Source of the DNA: an uncultured Opitutia bacterium
GTDB lineage: Bacteria > Verrucomicrobiota > Verrucomicrobiia > Opitutales > Opitutaceae
Reading direction: 5' to 3'
Assembly (NCBI GenBank): GCA_903881475.1
Contig: CAIRTK010000066.1
Location: 62,001-126,000, forward strand
Length of the DNA: 64,000 nucleotides
The notes beneath the pieces were generated by a model. The model ran no database searches. It was not told the origin of the DNA and saw only the letters and a list, made by a program, of their open reading frames with translations. This document shows positions 37,550 through 47,666 of this stretch, piece after piece (the stretch's first letter is position 1; each line of letters begins with the position of its first letter). Both the position numbers and the translations under genes were made by a program.

Positions 37550-37686
37550 AGGGCCGGATCGCCGACCACGCCCTGGCTTGGTGTATGATGTAGGCGGGGT
37601 GCCCTCACCCCGCGTTGGCCCATCGACGGGTGAGCGCACCCGTCCTACATCGGATTGTCGGAAAGGCGGGTGCAGCGACCCGCCCT
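37550..37686. repeat. Composite nested inverted repeat, copy 2
   Basis: Outer AGGGCCGGATCGCCGACCACGCC / GGCGGGTGCAGCGACCCGCCCTA; inner GATGTAGGCGGGGTGCCCTCACCCCG / ACGGGTGAGCGCACCCGTCCTACATC. Confidence 0.88.
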
Positions 37687-37696
37687 AAAAATCCAC

Positions 37697-38338
37697 TCAG
37701 CCCAGCCTGGCCCCGAGCGCGGTCAGATTGGCGAAGACCTCATCCGCCCCCGCGGCGCGCAAGGCGGCCTCATCATGCGTGCCGGTCGTGACGCACCAGC
37801 AGGGGAAGCCGGCATTCTTCGCCGTCGCGACGTCGAAGGGCGAGTCGCCGACGAGCAGCGTGGTCGCGGCATCGGCGCCGAGCTGAGCCAGGACATGAGC
37901 GGTAAATTCGCGCTGCGGCTTCAGCCAGGGTGTGTCCCCGGCGCCGAAGACGCCCTCGACCGAGGGGGTCATCCCGAGATGCGCGCAGATCTGCCGGGCA
38001 TTTCCGGCGCGCTTGTTGGTGAAGACCGCGAGTTTCACGCCCCGGGCGTGCAGCGAACGCAGCAGGTCGGCGGCTCCCGGCAGCAGTCGGACATCCTCCA
38101 GGAGGATGGTCTCGGTGTAGGCGTTATGAATCGCAATGGCCCGGGGAATGAGTTCCGGGGGCAAAAAATGGGCCATGGCGTTCACGATCCCGCCGCCCAC
38201 CGCCCGGCGCACCTCGGCCATGGTCGGGGCCGGCCGGCCCAGCTGCGGCAGCGTATGCACGTAGCTGCGATGAATCGTGGTGAAGGCGTCCACCAGCGTG
38301 CCGTCGAGGTCGAACAGGATGGTGCGGAAGGCGGGCAT
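37697..38338 (-). CDS. HAD family phosphatase (phosphoglycolate phosphatase-like)
   Basis: TILFDLDGTLVDAFTTIHRSY; VKLAVFTNKRAG; TTLLVGDSPFDVATAKNAGF. Confidence 0.9.
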   Translation of the reverse strand: MPAFRTILFDLDGTLVDAFTTIHRSYVHTLPQLGRPAPTMAEVRRAVGGGIVNAMAHFLPPELIPRAIAIHNAYTETILLEDVRLLPGAADLLRSLHARGVKLAVFTNKRAGNARQICAHLGMTPSVEGVFGAGDTPWLKPQREFTAHVLAQLGADAATTLLVGDSPFDVATAKNAGFPCWCVTTGTHDEAALRAAGADEVFANLTALGARLG

Positions 38339-38392
38339 AAAGGGCGGAGAATTGGTTTGGCGGCGGGCGGTGTCACGAGTGAAGTGGGAGGC

Positions 38393-39520
38393 ATGTCCGC
38401 GGATCCGGCACCCTTCCATGCGCTTGTCTCGGCCCAGGCCGAGGGCGACGAGCTGGAGGTGTCGCTGGCCGGCACGTGGCAGATCACCGAGTCGCGCCCG
38501 TCCTGGGCCGGATTCCTCGGCACGCGGAATCCGGCCCGGGTGCGGCTGCGGGTCGATGCGGTCGAGAAGTGGGACAGCTCCCTGCTGCTCTTCCTGTTTG
38601 CGGCCCAGCAATGGTGCCGCGTCACCGGCGCGTACTGCGACACGGACGCCCTGCCCGAAAAAATCCGCACGCTGCTGGTCCAACTCGCGGCCTCGCATGA
38701 GACGAGCGTGCCGTTCGACCGCTCGGAAAACTTCCTGGTCACCGTCGGGACGGCCACGCAGGACCTGCTGGTGAAGGTGCGCAGCATCTTCACCTTCGTG
38801 GGCGAATGCGTGCTGAGCGCCGGCCGGCTCGTGCGCAACCCCCGGAAATTCCGCTGGGGCGACTGCCTCTTCGAGATGCAGCAGTGCGGGGCGATGGCGC
38901 TGCCGATCGTGAGCCTGATCAGCTTCCTGGTGGGCGTGACGCTGGCCTACACCGGCGCGCTGGTCCTGCGGCAGTACGGCGGTGACATCTATGTGGCGGA
39001 CCTCATCGGGCTCGCGATGGTGCGAGAGATGGGCGCGCTGATGACGGGCGTCGTCCTGGCCGGCCGGACCGGCGCGGCGTTTGCCGCGACCCTGGGCAAC
39101 ATGAAGGCGAACGAGGAAATCGACGCGCTCGAGTCTCTGGGCATACCGGCGGTGAACTTTCTCGTGCTGCCGCGGCTGCTCGCGCTGGGCGTGATGCTGC
39201 CGCTGCTCGCGCTCTACTCCAACGCGCTCGGCATCCTCGGCGGCATGGCGGTGTCCCGCGGCCTCCTGGGGATCTCGCCCAGCGCCTACTGGGTCGAGAC
39301 GCTCAGCATCGTGAGCCTCACCGATGTCACGGTGGGCGTGATCAAGGCCGTGGCCTTCGGCCTGATCGTCGGGGTCTCGGGCTGCCTGCGCGGACTGCAG
39401 GCGGAACGCAGCGCGGCGGGCGTGGGCCAGGCCGCGACCTCGGCGGTGGTGACCGCGATCCTCTTCATCATCGTCGCCGACGCGATCTTCGCGGTGGTGT
39501 TCAACATCGTCGGCCTCTGA
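38393..39520 (+). CDS. mlaE: MlaE-type ABC permease with N-terminal STAS-like domain
   Basis: C-terminal MlaE features (RTGAAFAATLGNMKANEEIDALESLGIPAVNFLVLPRLLAL); about 100 aa N-terminal STAS-like region. Confidence 0.9.
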   Translation: MSADPAPFHALVSAQAEGDELEVSLAGTWQITESRPSWAGFLGTRNPARVRLRVDAVEKWDSSLLLFLFAAQQWCRVTGAYCDTDALPEKIRTLLVQLAASHETSVPFDRSENFLVTVGTATQDLLVKVRSIFTFVGECVLSAGRLVRNPRKFRWGDCLFEMQQCGAMALPIVSLISFLVGVTLAYTGALVLRQYGGDIYVADLIGLAMVREMGALMTGVVLAGRTGAAFAATLGNMKANEEIDALESLGIPAVNFLVLPRLLALGVMLPLLALYSNALGILGGMAVSRGLLGISPSAYWVETLSIVSLTDVTVGVIKAVAFGLIVGVSGCLRGLQAERSAAGVGQAATSAVVTAILFIIVADAIFAVVFNIVGL

Positions 39521-39524
39521 TTCC

Positions 39525-40307
39525 ATGACCGCCGCCCTGCCCAGTCCCGAGGTCATTCCCGCGATCGACGTCGCCGGCCTGACCTGCGGTTACGACGGTA
39601 AAGTGGTGCTGAAGAACCTGACGTTCTCCGTCCGGCCCGGGGAGATTTTCTTCATCATCGGCGGATCCGGCTGCGGCAAGAGCACGCTCCTGCGCAACCT
39701 CATCGGCATCCAGACCCCGATGGCGGGCATGGTGAAATTTTTCGGCCGGAGCTTCGCTGACAACGACCCGGCGGCGCGGCGCGCCCTGCTCAAGACTTTC
39801 GGCGTGCTCTACCAGGGCGGGGCGCTGTGGAGCTCGCTCACGCTGCGCCAGAACGTGTCCCTGCCGCTCGAGGAGTACACCGCGCTGTCCCGGCGCGAGA
39901 TCGAGGAGATCGCCGCGCTCAAGCTCTCGCAGGTCGGCCTCACGGGCTTCGAGGACTACTATCCCGCGGAGATCAGTGGCGGCATGAAAAAGCGGGCCGG
40001 GCTGGCGCGGGCCCTCGCCCTCGACCCGGCGATCGTGTTCCTCGACGAGCCCTCGGCCGGGCTCGACCCCATCACCTCGCGCCGGCTCGACGAGCTGGTG
40101 CTCCAGATCCGGGAGATGTTCGGCACCACGATCGCGGTGGTGTCCCACGAGCTGGCCTCGATCTTCAGCATCGCCGACCGGGTCATCATGCTCGACGCCG
40201 GGGAGAAGGGCATCATCGCGGAAGGGCCGCCCCGCGATCTCGCGGCCGGGAGCCGGGACCCGCGCGTCACCGAATTTTTGCACCGCGGCGACTTGCCGGC
40301 GCAATAG
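39525..40307 (+). CDS. mlaF: MlaF-type ABC transporter ATP-binding protein
   Basis: IIGGSGCGKSTLLRNLIG; EISGGMKKRAGLARALALDPAIVFLDEPSAGLDPITS. Confidence 0.93.
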   Translation: MTAALPSPEVIPAIDVAGLTCGYDGKVVLKNLTFSVRPGEIFFIIGGSGCGKSTLLRNLIGIQTPMAGMVKFFGRSFADNDPAARRALLKTFGVLYQGGALWSSLTLRQNVSLPLEEYTALSRREIEEIAALKLSQVGLTGFEDYYPAEISGGMKKRAGLARALALDPAIVFLDEPSAGLDPITSRRLDELVLQIREMFGTTIAVVSHELASIFSIADRVIMLDAGEKGIIAEGPPRDLAAGSRDPRVTEFLHRGDLPAQ

Positions 40308-40347
40308 GCTTCCCCCGCAATTCCCCAACCGTTATCCCTCTGCCCAC

Positions 40348-41346
40348 GTGAAAACCAAGTTCAGTCCCGCGGTGATCGGCGCCTTCGTGCTCGGGGCCTT
40401 TGCGCTCATCATCATCGCCCTGCTGGCGTTCGGCGGCGTGAACTTCTTCTCCAAGCCGCAGCGGTTCGTCGTCTACTTCGAGGAGTCGATCCACGGCCTG
40501 GACCTCGGCTCCCCGGTGAAGCTGAACGGCGTGCGCGTGGGCCGCGTGGTCGACCTCAACATCCGCTATGACGCGGCCACCAACAAGTCGGTCGTCGCCG
40601 TCGTCTGCGAGTTCAGCAAGAACATGCTCACCGACGCCAAGGGGAACATCATCGATGTCTCCAGCCGCAACGAGCTGCAGAACCTCATCGACCACGGCCT
40701 GCGCGCCCAGCTCGGCTTCCTCGGCTTCGCCACCGGCCTGCTGTTCGTGGAGCTCGATTTCCGCGACCCCAAGGACTACCCCGCGGACGACCAGCGGACC
40801 GAGATCAAGTACGCGGTGGTGCCGGCCGTGAAATCGGCGATCTCCGAGGTGCAGGCCAGCGCCATTGATATCATGGCCAATCTCCAGAAGGTCGATTTTG
40901 CCGGGCTTTCGGTCGAGCTGAAGTCCCTGCTGGTTGCCACGCACAAGCAGATCGACGGCCTGGATCTCCCGGGCATGGCGGCGCAATGGAAAAAGACCGG
41001 CGTGGCGGTCGGGCAGGCCGCGAGCGCGCCCGAGATCAAGCAGACCTTTGCCAACCTCAATGCGGCCGTGATGGACCTGCGCACCGTGCTCGCCAAGCTG
41101 GACACGCAGGTGATGCCGGCCGGCAAGGAGCTGACGGCCACGCTGGCCTAGGCCAAGGCCACGCTCGAGTCCTTCAACTCCGCGGCCAACGACACGCGGC
41201 GGTTCATCGCGGCGCAGGGCGGGCTGGGCGACGAGGTCGCGCACACCCTCGCCCAGCTGGGCGAGGCCGCCGACTCCGTGCAGCGCCTGGCGGACTACCT
41301 GGAGCGCAACCCGAACGCGCTCATCGCCGGCAAGAAGCGGCCCTGA
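40348..41346 (+). pseudogene. mlaD: MlaD family (MCE domain) protein interrupted by an in-frame TAG at 41149-41151
   Basis: ORF of 267 aa ends at TAG; the same frame continues 64 codons (AKATLESFNSAANDTRRFIAAQGGLGDEVAHTLAQLGEAADSVQRLADYLERNPNALIAGKKRP) to TGA at 41344-41346, which is a typical MlaD/PqiB-like C-terminus. Confidence 0.85.
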
Positions 41347-41377
41347 TTCCTTTCCGCCCGAAGCCCACGCCACGACG

Positions 41378-42007
41378 ATGAAGACATCCCTCGCCCAGGT
41401 CCTGACGGTTTTAACCGGTGTATGCCTGACGGCCTTCGCCGGCCTGGCCGCGGGTTGCTCGCTGCCGGCAGCCCAGGCGGACGCGACCCGCTATTATGTG
41501 CTCACCACGGCGGCCACACCGCCGCCGGCCGCTCCAGTCGGCCCGCACTGGCGCGTCGCGCTCCGGCCGGTGGATGTGCCGAGTTACCTCCGCGGCAAGG
41601 CGATGGAGGTGCGGGTCGCGGGCAACGAGATCCAGTACGCCGAGGACGCCCGCTGGGCGGAGTCGCTGGAGTCCGGCATCGGCCGGGTCCTGCACGAGAG
41701 CCTCGAGGGCCGCGGGGAGATCGCCCACGTGGTGACGTCGGCGGGCGAGGATCACGACTTTGACATTTCAGTGCGGGTACTGCGCTGCGAGGGTGACCGC
41801 ACCACCGGAGTCGCGCGGTTCACGGCCGTGGTGGAAATCTACGCCGCGGGCCCCGGCGCAGCGCGGCGGGCGCGCGACACGTTCACGCTGGAGGTTTCCG
41901 GCTGGGACAAGCAGGACTACGGGCAGCTCGCGCAGAAGCTGAGCGAGGCCGTGGACGGACTCGGCGACCGCATCGTCACGCTGATTGCGACGCCGGAGAA
42001 GAACTAG
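41378..42007 (+). CDS. PqiC/ABC-type transport auxiliary lipoprotein
   Basis: Lipobox LAAGCSLP; ARYYVLTT..., VDVPSYLRGKAMEVRVAGNEIQYAEDARWAESLESGIGRVL. Confidence 0.85.
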   Translation: MKTSLAQVLTVLTGVCLTAFAGLAAGCSLPAAQADATRYYVLTTAATPPPAAPVGPHWRVALRPVDVPSYLRGKAMEVRVAGNEIQYAEDARWAESLESGIGRVLHESLEGRGEIAHVVTSAGEDHDFDISVRVLRCEGDRTTGVARFTAVVEIYAAGPGAARRARDTFTLEVSGWDKQDYGQLAQKLSEAVDGLGDRIVTLIATPEKN

Positions 42008-42008
42008 G

Positions 42009-42115
42009 GATAAACGCCAAGACGCGAAGGCGCAAAGTTCCGAGCCCCTCGACTTGGGGTCGGCGCGTCCAGAAACCTGGCGTGATCTTTGCCCCTTCGC
42101 GTCTTGGCGTTTATT
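42009..42115. repeat. Inverted repeat between convergent genes
   Basis: ATAAACGCCAAGACGCGAAGGCGCAAAG / CTTTGCCCCTTCGCGTCTTGGCGTTTAT. Confidence 0.9.
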
Positions 42116-42133
42116 CCGGGTTCCCTCACGCGC

Positions 42134-43357
42134 TTACTTCAGCGCGGCGGCGATGCGGGCGAGGGCGGTCTCGACGTTGGCGCGGGAGTTGAACGCGCTG
42201 ATGCGCACATGGCCCTCGCCGCACTTGCCGAAGCCGGCGCCCGGCGTACAGACGACCTGGGCCTGGTTCAGCAGCATGTCGAAGAACTCCCACGAGTCGC
42301 GGCCGGTGTTGACCCAGATGTACGGGGCGTTGTCGCCGCCGACGCACTTCAGACCGAGCTGGGTCACGGCTTCGCGGATGAGCTTCGCGTTGCCGAGGTA
42401 AAAATCGGTGAGCGCCTTCGTCTGGGCCTTGCCCGCATCGGTGTAGATCGCGGCGGCGGCCTTCTGGATGGGATAGGAGACGCCATTGAACTTGGTCGAA
42501 TGGCGGCGGTTCCAGAGCGCGTGCACGGAGTGCTCCTGGCCCGCGGCGTCATAGGCCTTCAGCGTCTTCGGGACCACGATGTAGGCGCAGCGCGTGCCGG
42601 TGAAGCCGGCGATCTTGGAATAGCTGCGGAACTCGATGGCGACGTCCCGCGCACCCTCGATCTCATAGATGCTGTGCGGGATCGCCGGGTCGCGGATGTA
42701 GGACTCGTAGGCGGCGTCGAAGAGGATGATCGCCTTGTTCCGCTTCGCGTAGGCCACCCACGCGGTGAGCTGGGCCTTGGTGGCGACGGCGCCGGTGGGA
42801 TTGTTGGGGAAACAGAGGTAGATGAGGTCGGCGGGCGTGGACGGGATGGCGGGCACGTAGCCGTTCGCCGGGGTGGAATCGAGGTAGGTCACGCCCGGGT
42901 AGCGGCCGTCGACGTTGGCACCGGTGCGGCCGGCCATGACGTTGGTGTCCACGTAGACCGGATAAACCGGGTCCGGGATCGCGAGGCGGATGTCGGTGGA
43001 GAAGATCTCCTGGATATTGCCGCAGTCACACTTCGAGCCGTCGGAGATGAAGACCTCGTCGGCCTCGACGTGGCAGCCGCGCGGGGCGAACTCGTGCTGC
43101 ACGACGGCCTCGCGCAGGAACGCGTAGCCCTGCTCGGGCCCGTAGCCCTTGAAGGTCTCGCGCTTCGCCATCTCGTCGGTCGCGGCGTGCAGGGCCTCGA
43201 TGCAGACGGGCGGGAGGGGCTCGGTGACGTCGCCGATGCCGAGCCGGATGACGGGCTTCGACGGGTTGGCGGCGACGTAGGCGGTCACGCGCTTGGCGAT
43301 GTCGCTGAAGAGGTAGGAGGCCTTGAGCTTGAGGTAGTTTTCGTTGATGCGGATCAT
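42134..43357 (-). CDS. dapL: LL-diaminopimelate aminotransferase
   Basis: [73 protein letters not shown]. Confidence 0.95.
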   Translation of the reverse strand: MIRINENYLKLKASYLFSDIAKRVTAYVAANPSKPVIRLGIGDVTEPLPPVCIEALHAATDEMAKRETFKGYGPEQGYAFLREAVVQHEFAPRGCHVEADEVFISDGSKCDCGNIQEIFSTDIRLAIPDPVYPVYVDTNVMAGRTGANVDGRYPGVTYLDSTPANGYVPAIPSTPADLIYLCFPNNPTGAVATKAQLTAWVAYAKRNKAIILFDAAYESYIRDPAIPHSIYEIEGARDVAIEFRSYSKIAGFTGTRCAYIVVPKTLKAYDAAGQEHSVHALWNRRHSTKFNGVSYPIQKAAAAIYTDAGKAQTKALTDFYLGNAKLIREAVTQLGLKCVGGDNAPYIWVNTGRDSWEFFDMLLNQAQVVCTPGAGFGKCGEGHVRISAFNSRANVETALARIAAALK

Positions 43358-43471
43358 GGGAGGAGCGGTAAAGGAGGCGTGAAGCGGGATTTGGCCGGGC
43401 GAAAAACTTGAACAAACCCCGCGGGCGGCGTTAGTTCAAGCCCGACGTTTCCCCCAACCCAGCCGCGCCTC

Positions 43472-44314
43472 ATGCAAAAAATCGAGTCTGTCCCGGAAAT
43501 GCGGTTGGTCGCCGCGCAGCTGAAATCGCAGGGCAAGACCCTCGCGCTGGTGCCGACCATGGGCGCGCTCCACGCCGGACAGGAGGCGCTCATCCGGGCG
43601 GCGGTCCAAAAGGCCGATGTCGTGATCGTGGCGATCTTCGTGAATCCGCTGCAGTTCGGCCCCAACGAGGTCATCGCGAAGTATCCGCGCACCCTGGCCG
43701 AGGATGTCCAGCTGTGCGAGGCGTGTGGGGCGCAGATCGTGTTCATCCCGTCGGTCGAGGAAATGTACCCGCGCGGCTACTCGACGTACGTCATCGAGGA
43801 GCAGACCAGCCGTGCGCTGTGCGGGCCGTCCCGGCCGACGCATTTCCGGGGCGTGACCACCATGATGGCGAATTTCTTCAACCTGATCCGGCCTGATTTC
43901 GCCTTCTACGGCCAGAAGTCCGTCCAGCGGGCGGCGGTGGTGCGGAAGATGGCTTCGGACCTGCACTTCGGCGTGGAGATCGTGGTGGTGCCCACGGTGC
44001 GGGAGCCGGACGGGCTCGCGGCCGGCGTCCGCAACCGCGAGTTCACCGCCAGCGCGCGGTCGGAGGCGCTCGCCCTCAGCAAGGCGCTGGTCAAGGTAAA
44101 GGAGATGGCCGATAGCGGCGTGCGGAGCCCCGACCGGCTGATCGCCGAGGCCACCCACATCCTCAGCCAGCACCGGCGCGTCCGGATCATCTACATCTCC
44201 ATCGTGGACACCGTCTCGATGGAGACCGCCCGCGAAGTCACCCCGGGCCGCACCATGCTGGCCATCGCCGCCTGGATCGACGAGGTCCGGCTGATCGATA
44301 ATGTCGTGCTTTGA
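43472..44314 (+). CDS. panC: Pantothenate synthetase
   Basis: LVPTMGALHAGQEALIRAA; VNPLQFGPNEVIAKYPRTLAEDV; FYGQKSVQRAAVVRKM. Confidence 0.95.
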   Translation: MQKIESVPEMRLVAAQLKSQGKTLALVPTMGALHAGQEALIRAAVQKADVVIVAIFVNPLQFGPNEVIAKYPRTLAEDVQLCEACGAQIVFIPSVEEMYPRGYSTYVIEEQTSRALCGPSRPTHFRGVTTMMANFFNLIRPDFAFYGQKSVQRAAVVRKMASDLHFGVEIVVVPTVREPDGLAAGVRNREFTASARSEALALSKALVKVKEMADSGVRSPDRLIAEATHILSQHRRVRIIYISIVDTVSMETAREVTPGRTMLAIAAWIDEVRLIDNVVL

Positions 44315-44539
44315 ACGAAATTATCGATCGGAGATAGGGCTTGGGAGGTCGGAAGTATGAGGAGGGGTTGGGAGATAGAAGATGGGCGTTGGAAGATGGA
44401 ATACCGCTGAACCTTCGGGCGGCGCGCGGGTGTTTTCCATCTTCCATCTCCCAATTTCCAACTCCTACCGAAAACTCCCAGCGTCCTGCTGAGAGTTTTC
44501 GGTGGAAATCTCCCAAAATCTATCATCAGCTATCCGTTC

Positions 44540-45304
44540 ATGGCCGCCCCGACCGACTTGCTTCCGCGTCTGCTCGACCTCTCGCACCAGCTGGGTCGTG
44601 AGGAGCGCAAGCTGTCCATTCTCGGCGAGGGCAATACCTCCGCCCGCGTTTCGGCCGATACGTTCCTCGTCAAGGCCAGCGGTTCCAACCTCGGCACTCT
44701 GGCCGCCGCCAACCTGACCGAATGCCGCTTTTCAGGGCTGCTCCCCGCGCTGGAGGCGCGGTCCCTGACGGACGCGGCCGTGGACGGCCAGCTGCTCGCC
44801 TCGCGGGTCGATCCGGCCGCGAAAAAGCCCTCGGTGGAGGCCATGTTCCATGCGTGGCTGCTCACGCTGCCGGGCGTGAACTTCGTCGGACACACGCATC
44901 CCGTGGCGGTGAACGGCATCCTGGCCACGCGGCACGCCCGCGCCTTTGCGACCAAGCGCCTCTGCCCGGATGAGATCGTGTGCTGTGGCGCGGAGTTTGT
45001 GCTCGTGCCGTATGTCGACCCCGGCCTGAAGCTCGCGCAGGCCATCCGCCGGGCCGTGACGGCCTACGTGAAGCGCCTCGCCCGCCCGCCGCGGGTCATC
45101 CTGCTCGAGAACCACGGGCTGATCGCCCTTGGCGCCACCCCGGAGGCGGTGCTGGCGGCGACGCTGATGGCGGTGAAGGCCGCCGAGATCTTCACCGCCG
45201 CCACCACCCTCGGGTCCGTGCGGTTCCTGTCCCCGGCCGTGGCCAGGCGCATTGCCGGCCGTCCTGACGAGCACTACCGGGAAAAGATGCTCGGTCTCCG
45301 CTGA
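44540..45304 (+). CDS. Class II aldolase/adducin family protein
   Basis: LSILGEGNTSARVSADTFLVKASGS; HTHPVAVNGIL; ILLENHGLIALGATPEAVL. Confidence 0.9.
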   Translation: MAAPTDLLPRLLDLSHQLGREERKLSILGEGNTSARVSADTFLVKASGSNLGTLAAANLTECRFSGLLPALEARSLTDAAVDGQLLASRVDPAAKKPSVEAMFHAWLLTLPGVNFVGHTHPVAVNGILATRHARAFATKRLCPDEIVCCGAEFVLVPYVDPGLKLAQAIRRAVTAYVKRLARPPRVILLENHGLIALGATPEAVLAATLMAVKAAEIFTAATTLGSVRFLSPAVARRIAGRPDEHYREKMLGLR

Positions 45305-45315
45305 ATTTTATCCTC

Positions 45316-47508
45316 ATGAAGTCCTACCTCTACGTGAATTATGTCTGGGATGATGCCAAGGCCGCCTCGCTCGATGCGGTCGCCCGCCTCGTCTACCGCT
45401 CCAATCTCCTTGGCAGCGATCAGCGCATCACCAACACCGGCGGCGGCAACACGTCGTCCAAGCTCGCCGAGCCGGATCCGCTCACCGGCCAGCCCACCGA
45501 GGTGCTCTGGGTCAAGGGCTCCGGCGGCGACCTGCGCACGAGCACGCGCGAGAATTTTTCCTCCCTGCACCAGTCCAAGCTCATCGGCATGCAGTCGCTC
45601 TACCTGTCCCGCGCCGACAAGGGCCTGAAGTCGGCCGCCGAGGACGAGATGGTCGCGATGGCCAGCCATGCGACCTTCAACCTGAACCCGCGCGCCTCGT
45701 CGATCGACACCCCGCTGCACAGCTTTATCCCGGCGAAGTTCGTCGACCACATGCACCCGAACGCGATCATCTCGATCGCCGCGTCGGCGAACTGCGAGAA
45801 GCTCACCCAAGAGATCTTCGGCGGCGAGATGGCCTACGTGAAATGGATGCGCCCCGGCTTCGAACTCGGCCTCGCGATGCAGGAGATCTGTAGGAAAAAC
45901 CCGAAGGTGAAGTCCATCATGATGGGCCAGCACGGCTTCATCTCGTGGGACAACGACGAGAAGGCCTGCTACACCTACACCCTCGACTGCATCGAGAGAG
46001 CCGCGGCCTACATCGAGCGGAAGTATGCCGCCAAGGGCGGCGACGCCGCGGCGTTCGGCGGCGCGAAATACGCCACGCTGGCGCCGGAGAAGCGCGCCGC
46101 GCTCTTCGCCGGCATCCTGCCGTGGCTGCGCGGCCAGGTTTCCTCGCAGAAGCGCTTTATCGGCACGGTGCAGGAGGACGAGAAGATCCTCCGCTTCGTG
46201 AACTCGAAGGACGCCGCGCGGCTGGCCGAGCTCGGCACGTCGTGCCCCGACCATTTCCTGCGCACCAAGATCAAGCCGCTCTACGTCGATTGGAACCCGC
46301 AGGCCGAGGATCTCGCCGCGCTCAAGGCCAAGCTCAAGGCCGGCCTCGAGGCCTACCGCAAGGACTACGCCGCCTATTACGCGAAGTGCAAACACGCCAA
46401 TTCGCCCGCAATGCGCGACGCCAACCCGACGGTCGTGCTCATCCCCGGCCTCGGCATGATCGCGTGGGGCAAGGACAAGTCCGAGTCCCGCGTTACCGCC
46501 GAGTTCTACAACTGCGCCGTCGAGGTCATGCGCGGCGCCGAGGCGATCGACACCTACATCGCCCTCCCGCAGCAGGAGGCCTTCGACATCGAGTATTGGC
46601 TGCTCGAGGAGGCGAAGCTGAAGCGCATGCCCGCCGAGAAGGAACTCGCCCGCCAGGTCATCATCGTGGTCGGCGCCGGTTCCGGCATCGGCAAGGAGAC
46701 CGCCCACCGCATTTCTAAGGAGGGCGCCCACGTGGTGTGCGTCGACATGAAGGCCGAGACCGCCGAGGCCACCGCGAAGGAGATCACCGACAAGCTGGGC
46801 CAGGGCATCGGCGTCGCCGGCTCCGGCATTTCCGGCTGCGGCCCGGCCATCGGGCTCGCCTGCAACATCACCGACCGCGCCAGCGTGCGCGCGATGCTCG
46901 ACCAGGTCGCGCTCGCCTACGGCGGCTTCGATTCGATCATCGTCACCGCCGGCGTGTTCTGGCCGAGCGACACCACCGGGCACATCCCCGATGACAAGTG
47001 GGCCTTTACCTTCGGCGTCAACGTCACCGGCAGCTACATCGTCGGCGACGAAGCCGCCCGCACTTGGAAGGAGCAGGGCCTGAAGGGCCAGCTCGTCCTC
47101 ACGACCTCGGCCAATGCGGTCGTCGCCAAGAAGGGCTCGATCGCCTACGACACCTCCAAGGCCGCGGCCAACCACCTCGTGCGCGAGCTCGCCATCGAGC
47201 TGTCGCCGCTGGTGCGCGTCAACGGCGTCGCCCCGGCGACCGTCGTGCAGGGCTCGGCCATGTTCCCGCGCGACCGCGTCATCGGCTCGCTCGCGAAGTA
47301 CGCCATTCCCTACACCGAGGACGAGGCGACCGACTCGCTGGTGAAGAAACTCGCGCAGTTCTACGCCGACCGCACGCTGACGAAGGCCCCGATCACACCG
47401 GCCGACCAGGCCGAGGCGTATTTCCTCCTCGTCAGCCAGCGGCTCAGCAAGACGACCGGCCAGGTGATCACCGTGGACGGCGGCCTGCACGAGGCGTTCC
47501 TGCGGTAA
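45316..47508 (+). CDS. rhaD: Bifunctional rhamnulose-1-phosphate aldolase/short-chain alcohol dehydrogenase
   Basis: N-terminal class II aldolase (NTGGGNTSSKL, HSFIPAKFVDHMHPNAI, GQHGFISW) fused to an SDR domain (VVGAGSGIGKETAHRIS, YDTSKAAANHLVRELAIEL). Confidence 0.92.
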   Translation: MKSYLYVNYVWDDAKAASLDAVARLVYRSNLLGSDQRITNTGGGNTSSKLAEPDPLTGQPTEVLWVKGSGGDLRTSTRENFSSLHQSKLIGMQSLYLSRADKGLKSAAEDEMVAMASHATFNLNPRASSIDTPLHSFIPAKFVDHMHPNAIISIAASANCEKLTQEIFGGEMAYVKWMRPGFELGLAMQEICRKNPKVKSIMMGQHGFISWDNDEKACYTYTLDCIERAAAYIERKYAAKGGDAAAFGGAKYATLAPEKRAALFAGILPWLRGQVSSQKRFIGTVQEDEKILRFVNSKDAARLAELGTSCPDHFLRTKIKPLYVDWNPQAEDLAALKAKLKAGLEAYRKDYAAYYAKCKHANSPAMRDANPTVVLIPGLGMIAWGKDKSESRVTAEFYNCAVEVMRGAEAIDTYIALPQQEAFDIEYWLLEEAKLKRMPAEKELARQVIIVVGAGSGIGKETAHRISKEGAHVVCVDMKAETAEATAKEITDKLGQGIGVAGSGISGCGPAIGLACNITDRASVRAMLDQVALAYGGFDSIIVTAGVFWPSDTTGHIPDDKWAFTFGVNVTGSYIVGDEAARTWKEQGLKGQLVLTTSANAVVAKKGSIAYDTSKAAANHLVRELAIELSPLVRVNGVAPATVVQGSAMFPRDRVIGSLAKYAIPYTEDEATDSLVKKLAQFYADRTLTKAPITPADQAEAYFLLVSQRLSKTTGQVITVDGGLHEAFLR

Positions 47509-47666
47509 TACCGGATTGCGGAAAGCGGATACCGGATGGTCTGCGAATGTGGGCGGGGTGCCCTCACCCCGCTTGATGTCCGTCCGCCAACCCGGCCTAA
47601 TGGGGAGAAGGCTCTCCTATAGTTTCTTCGCGCATTAAAACCTAGCCGGTTTCCGGTATCCGCAAT
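47509..47666. repeat. Nested repeat region between rhaD and panE
   Basis: Arms ATTGCGGAAAGCGGATACCGG / CCGGTTTCCGGTATCCGCAAT enclosing GGGCGGGGTGCCCTCACCCCGC. Confidence 0.8.
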
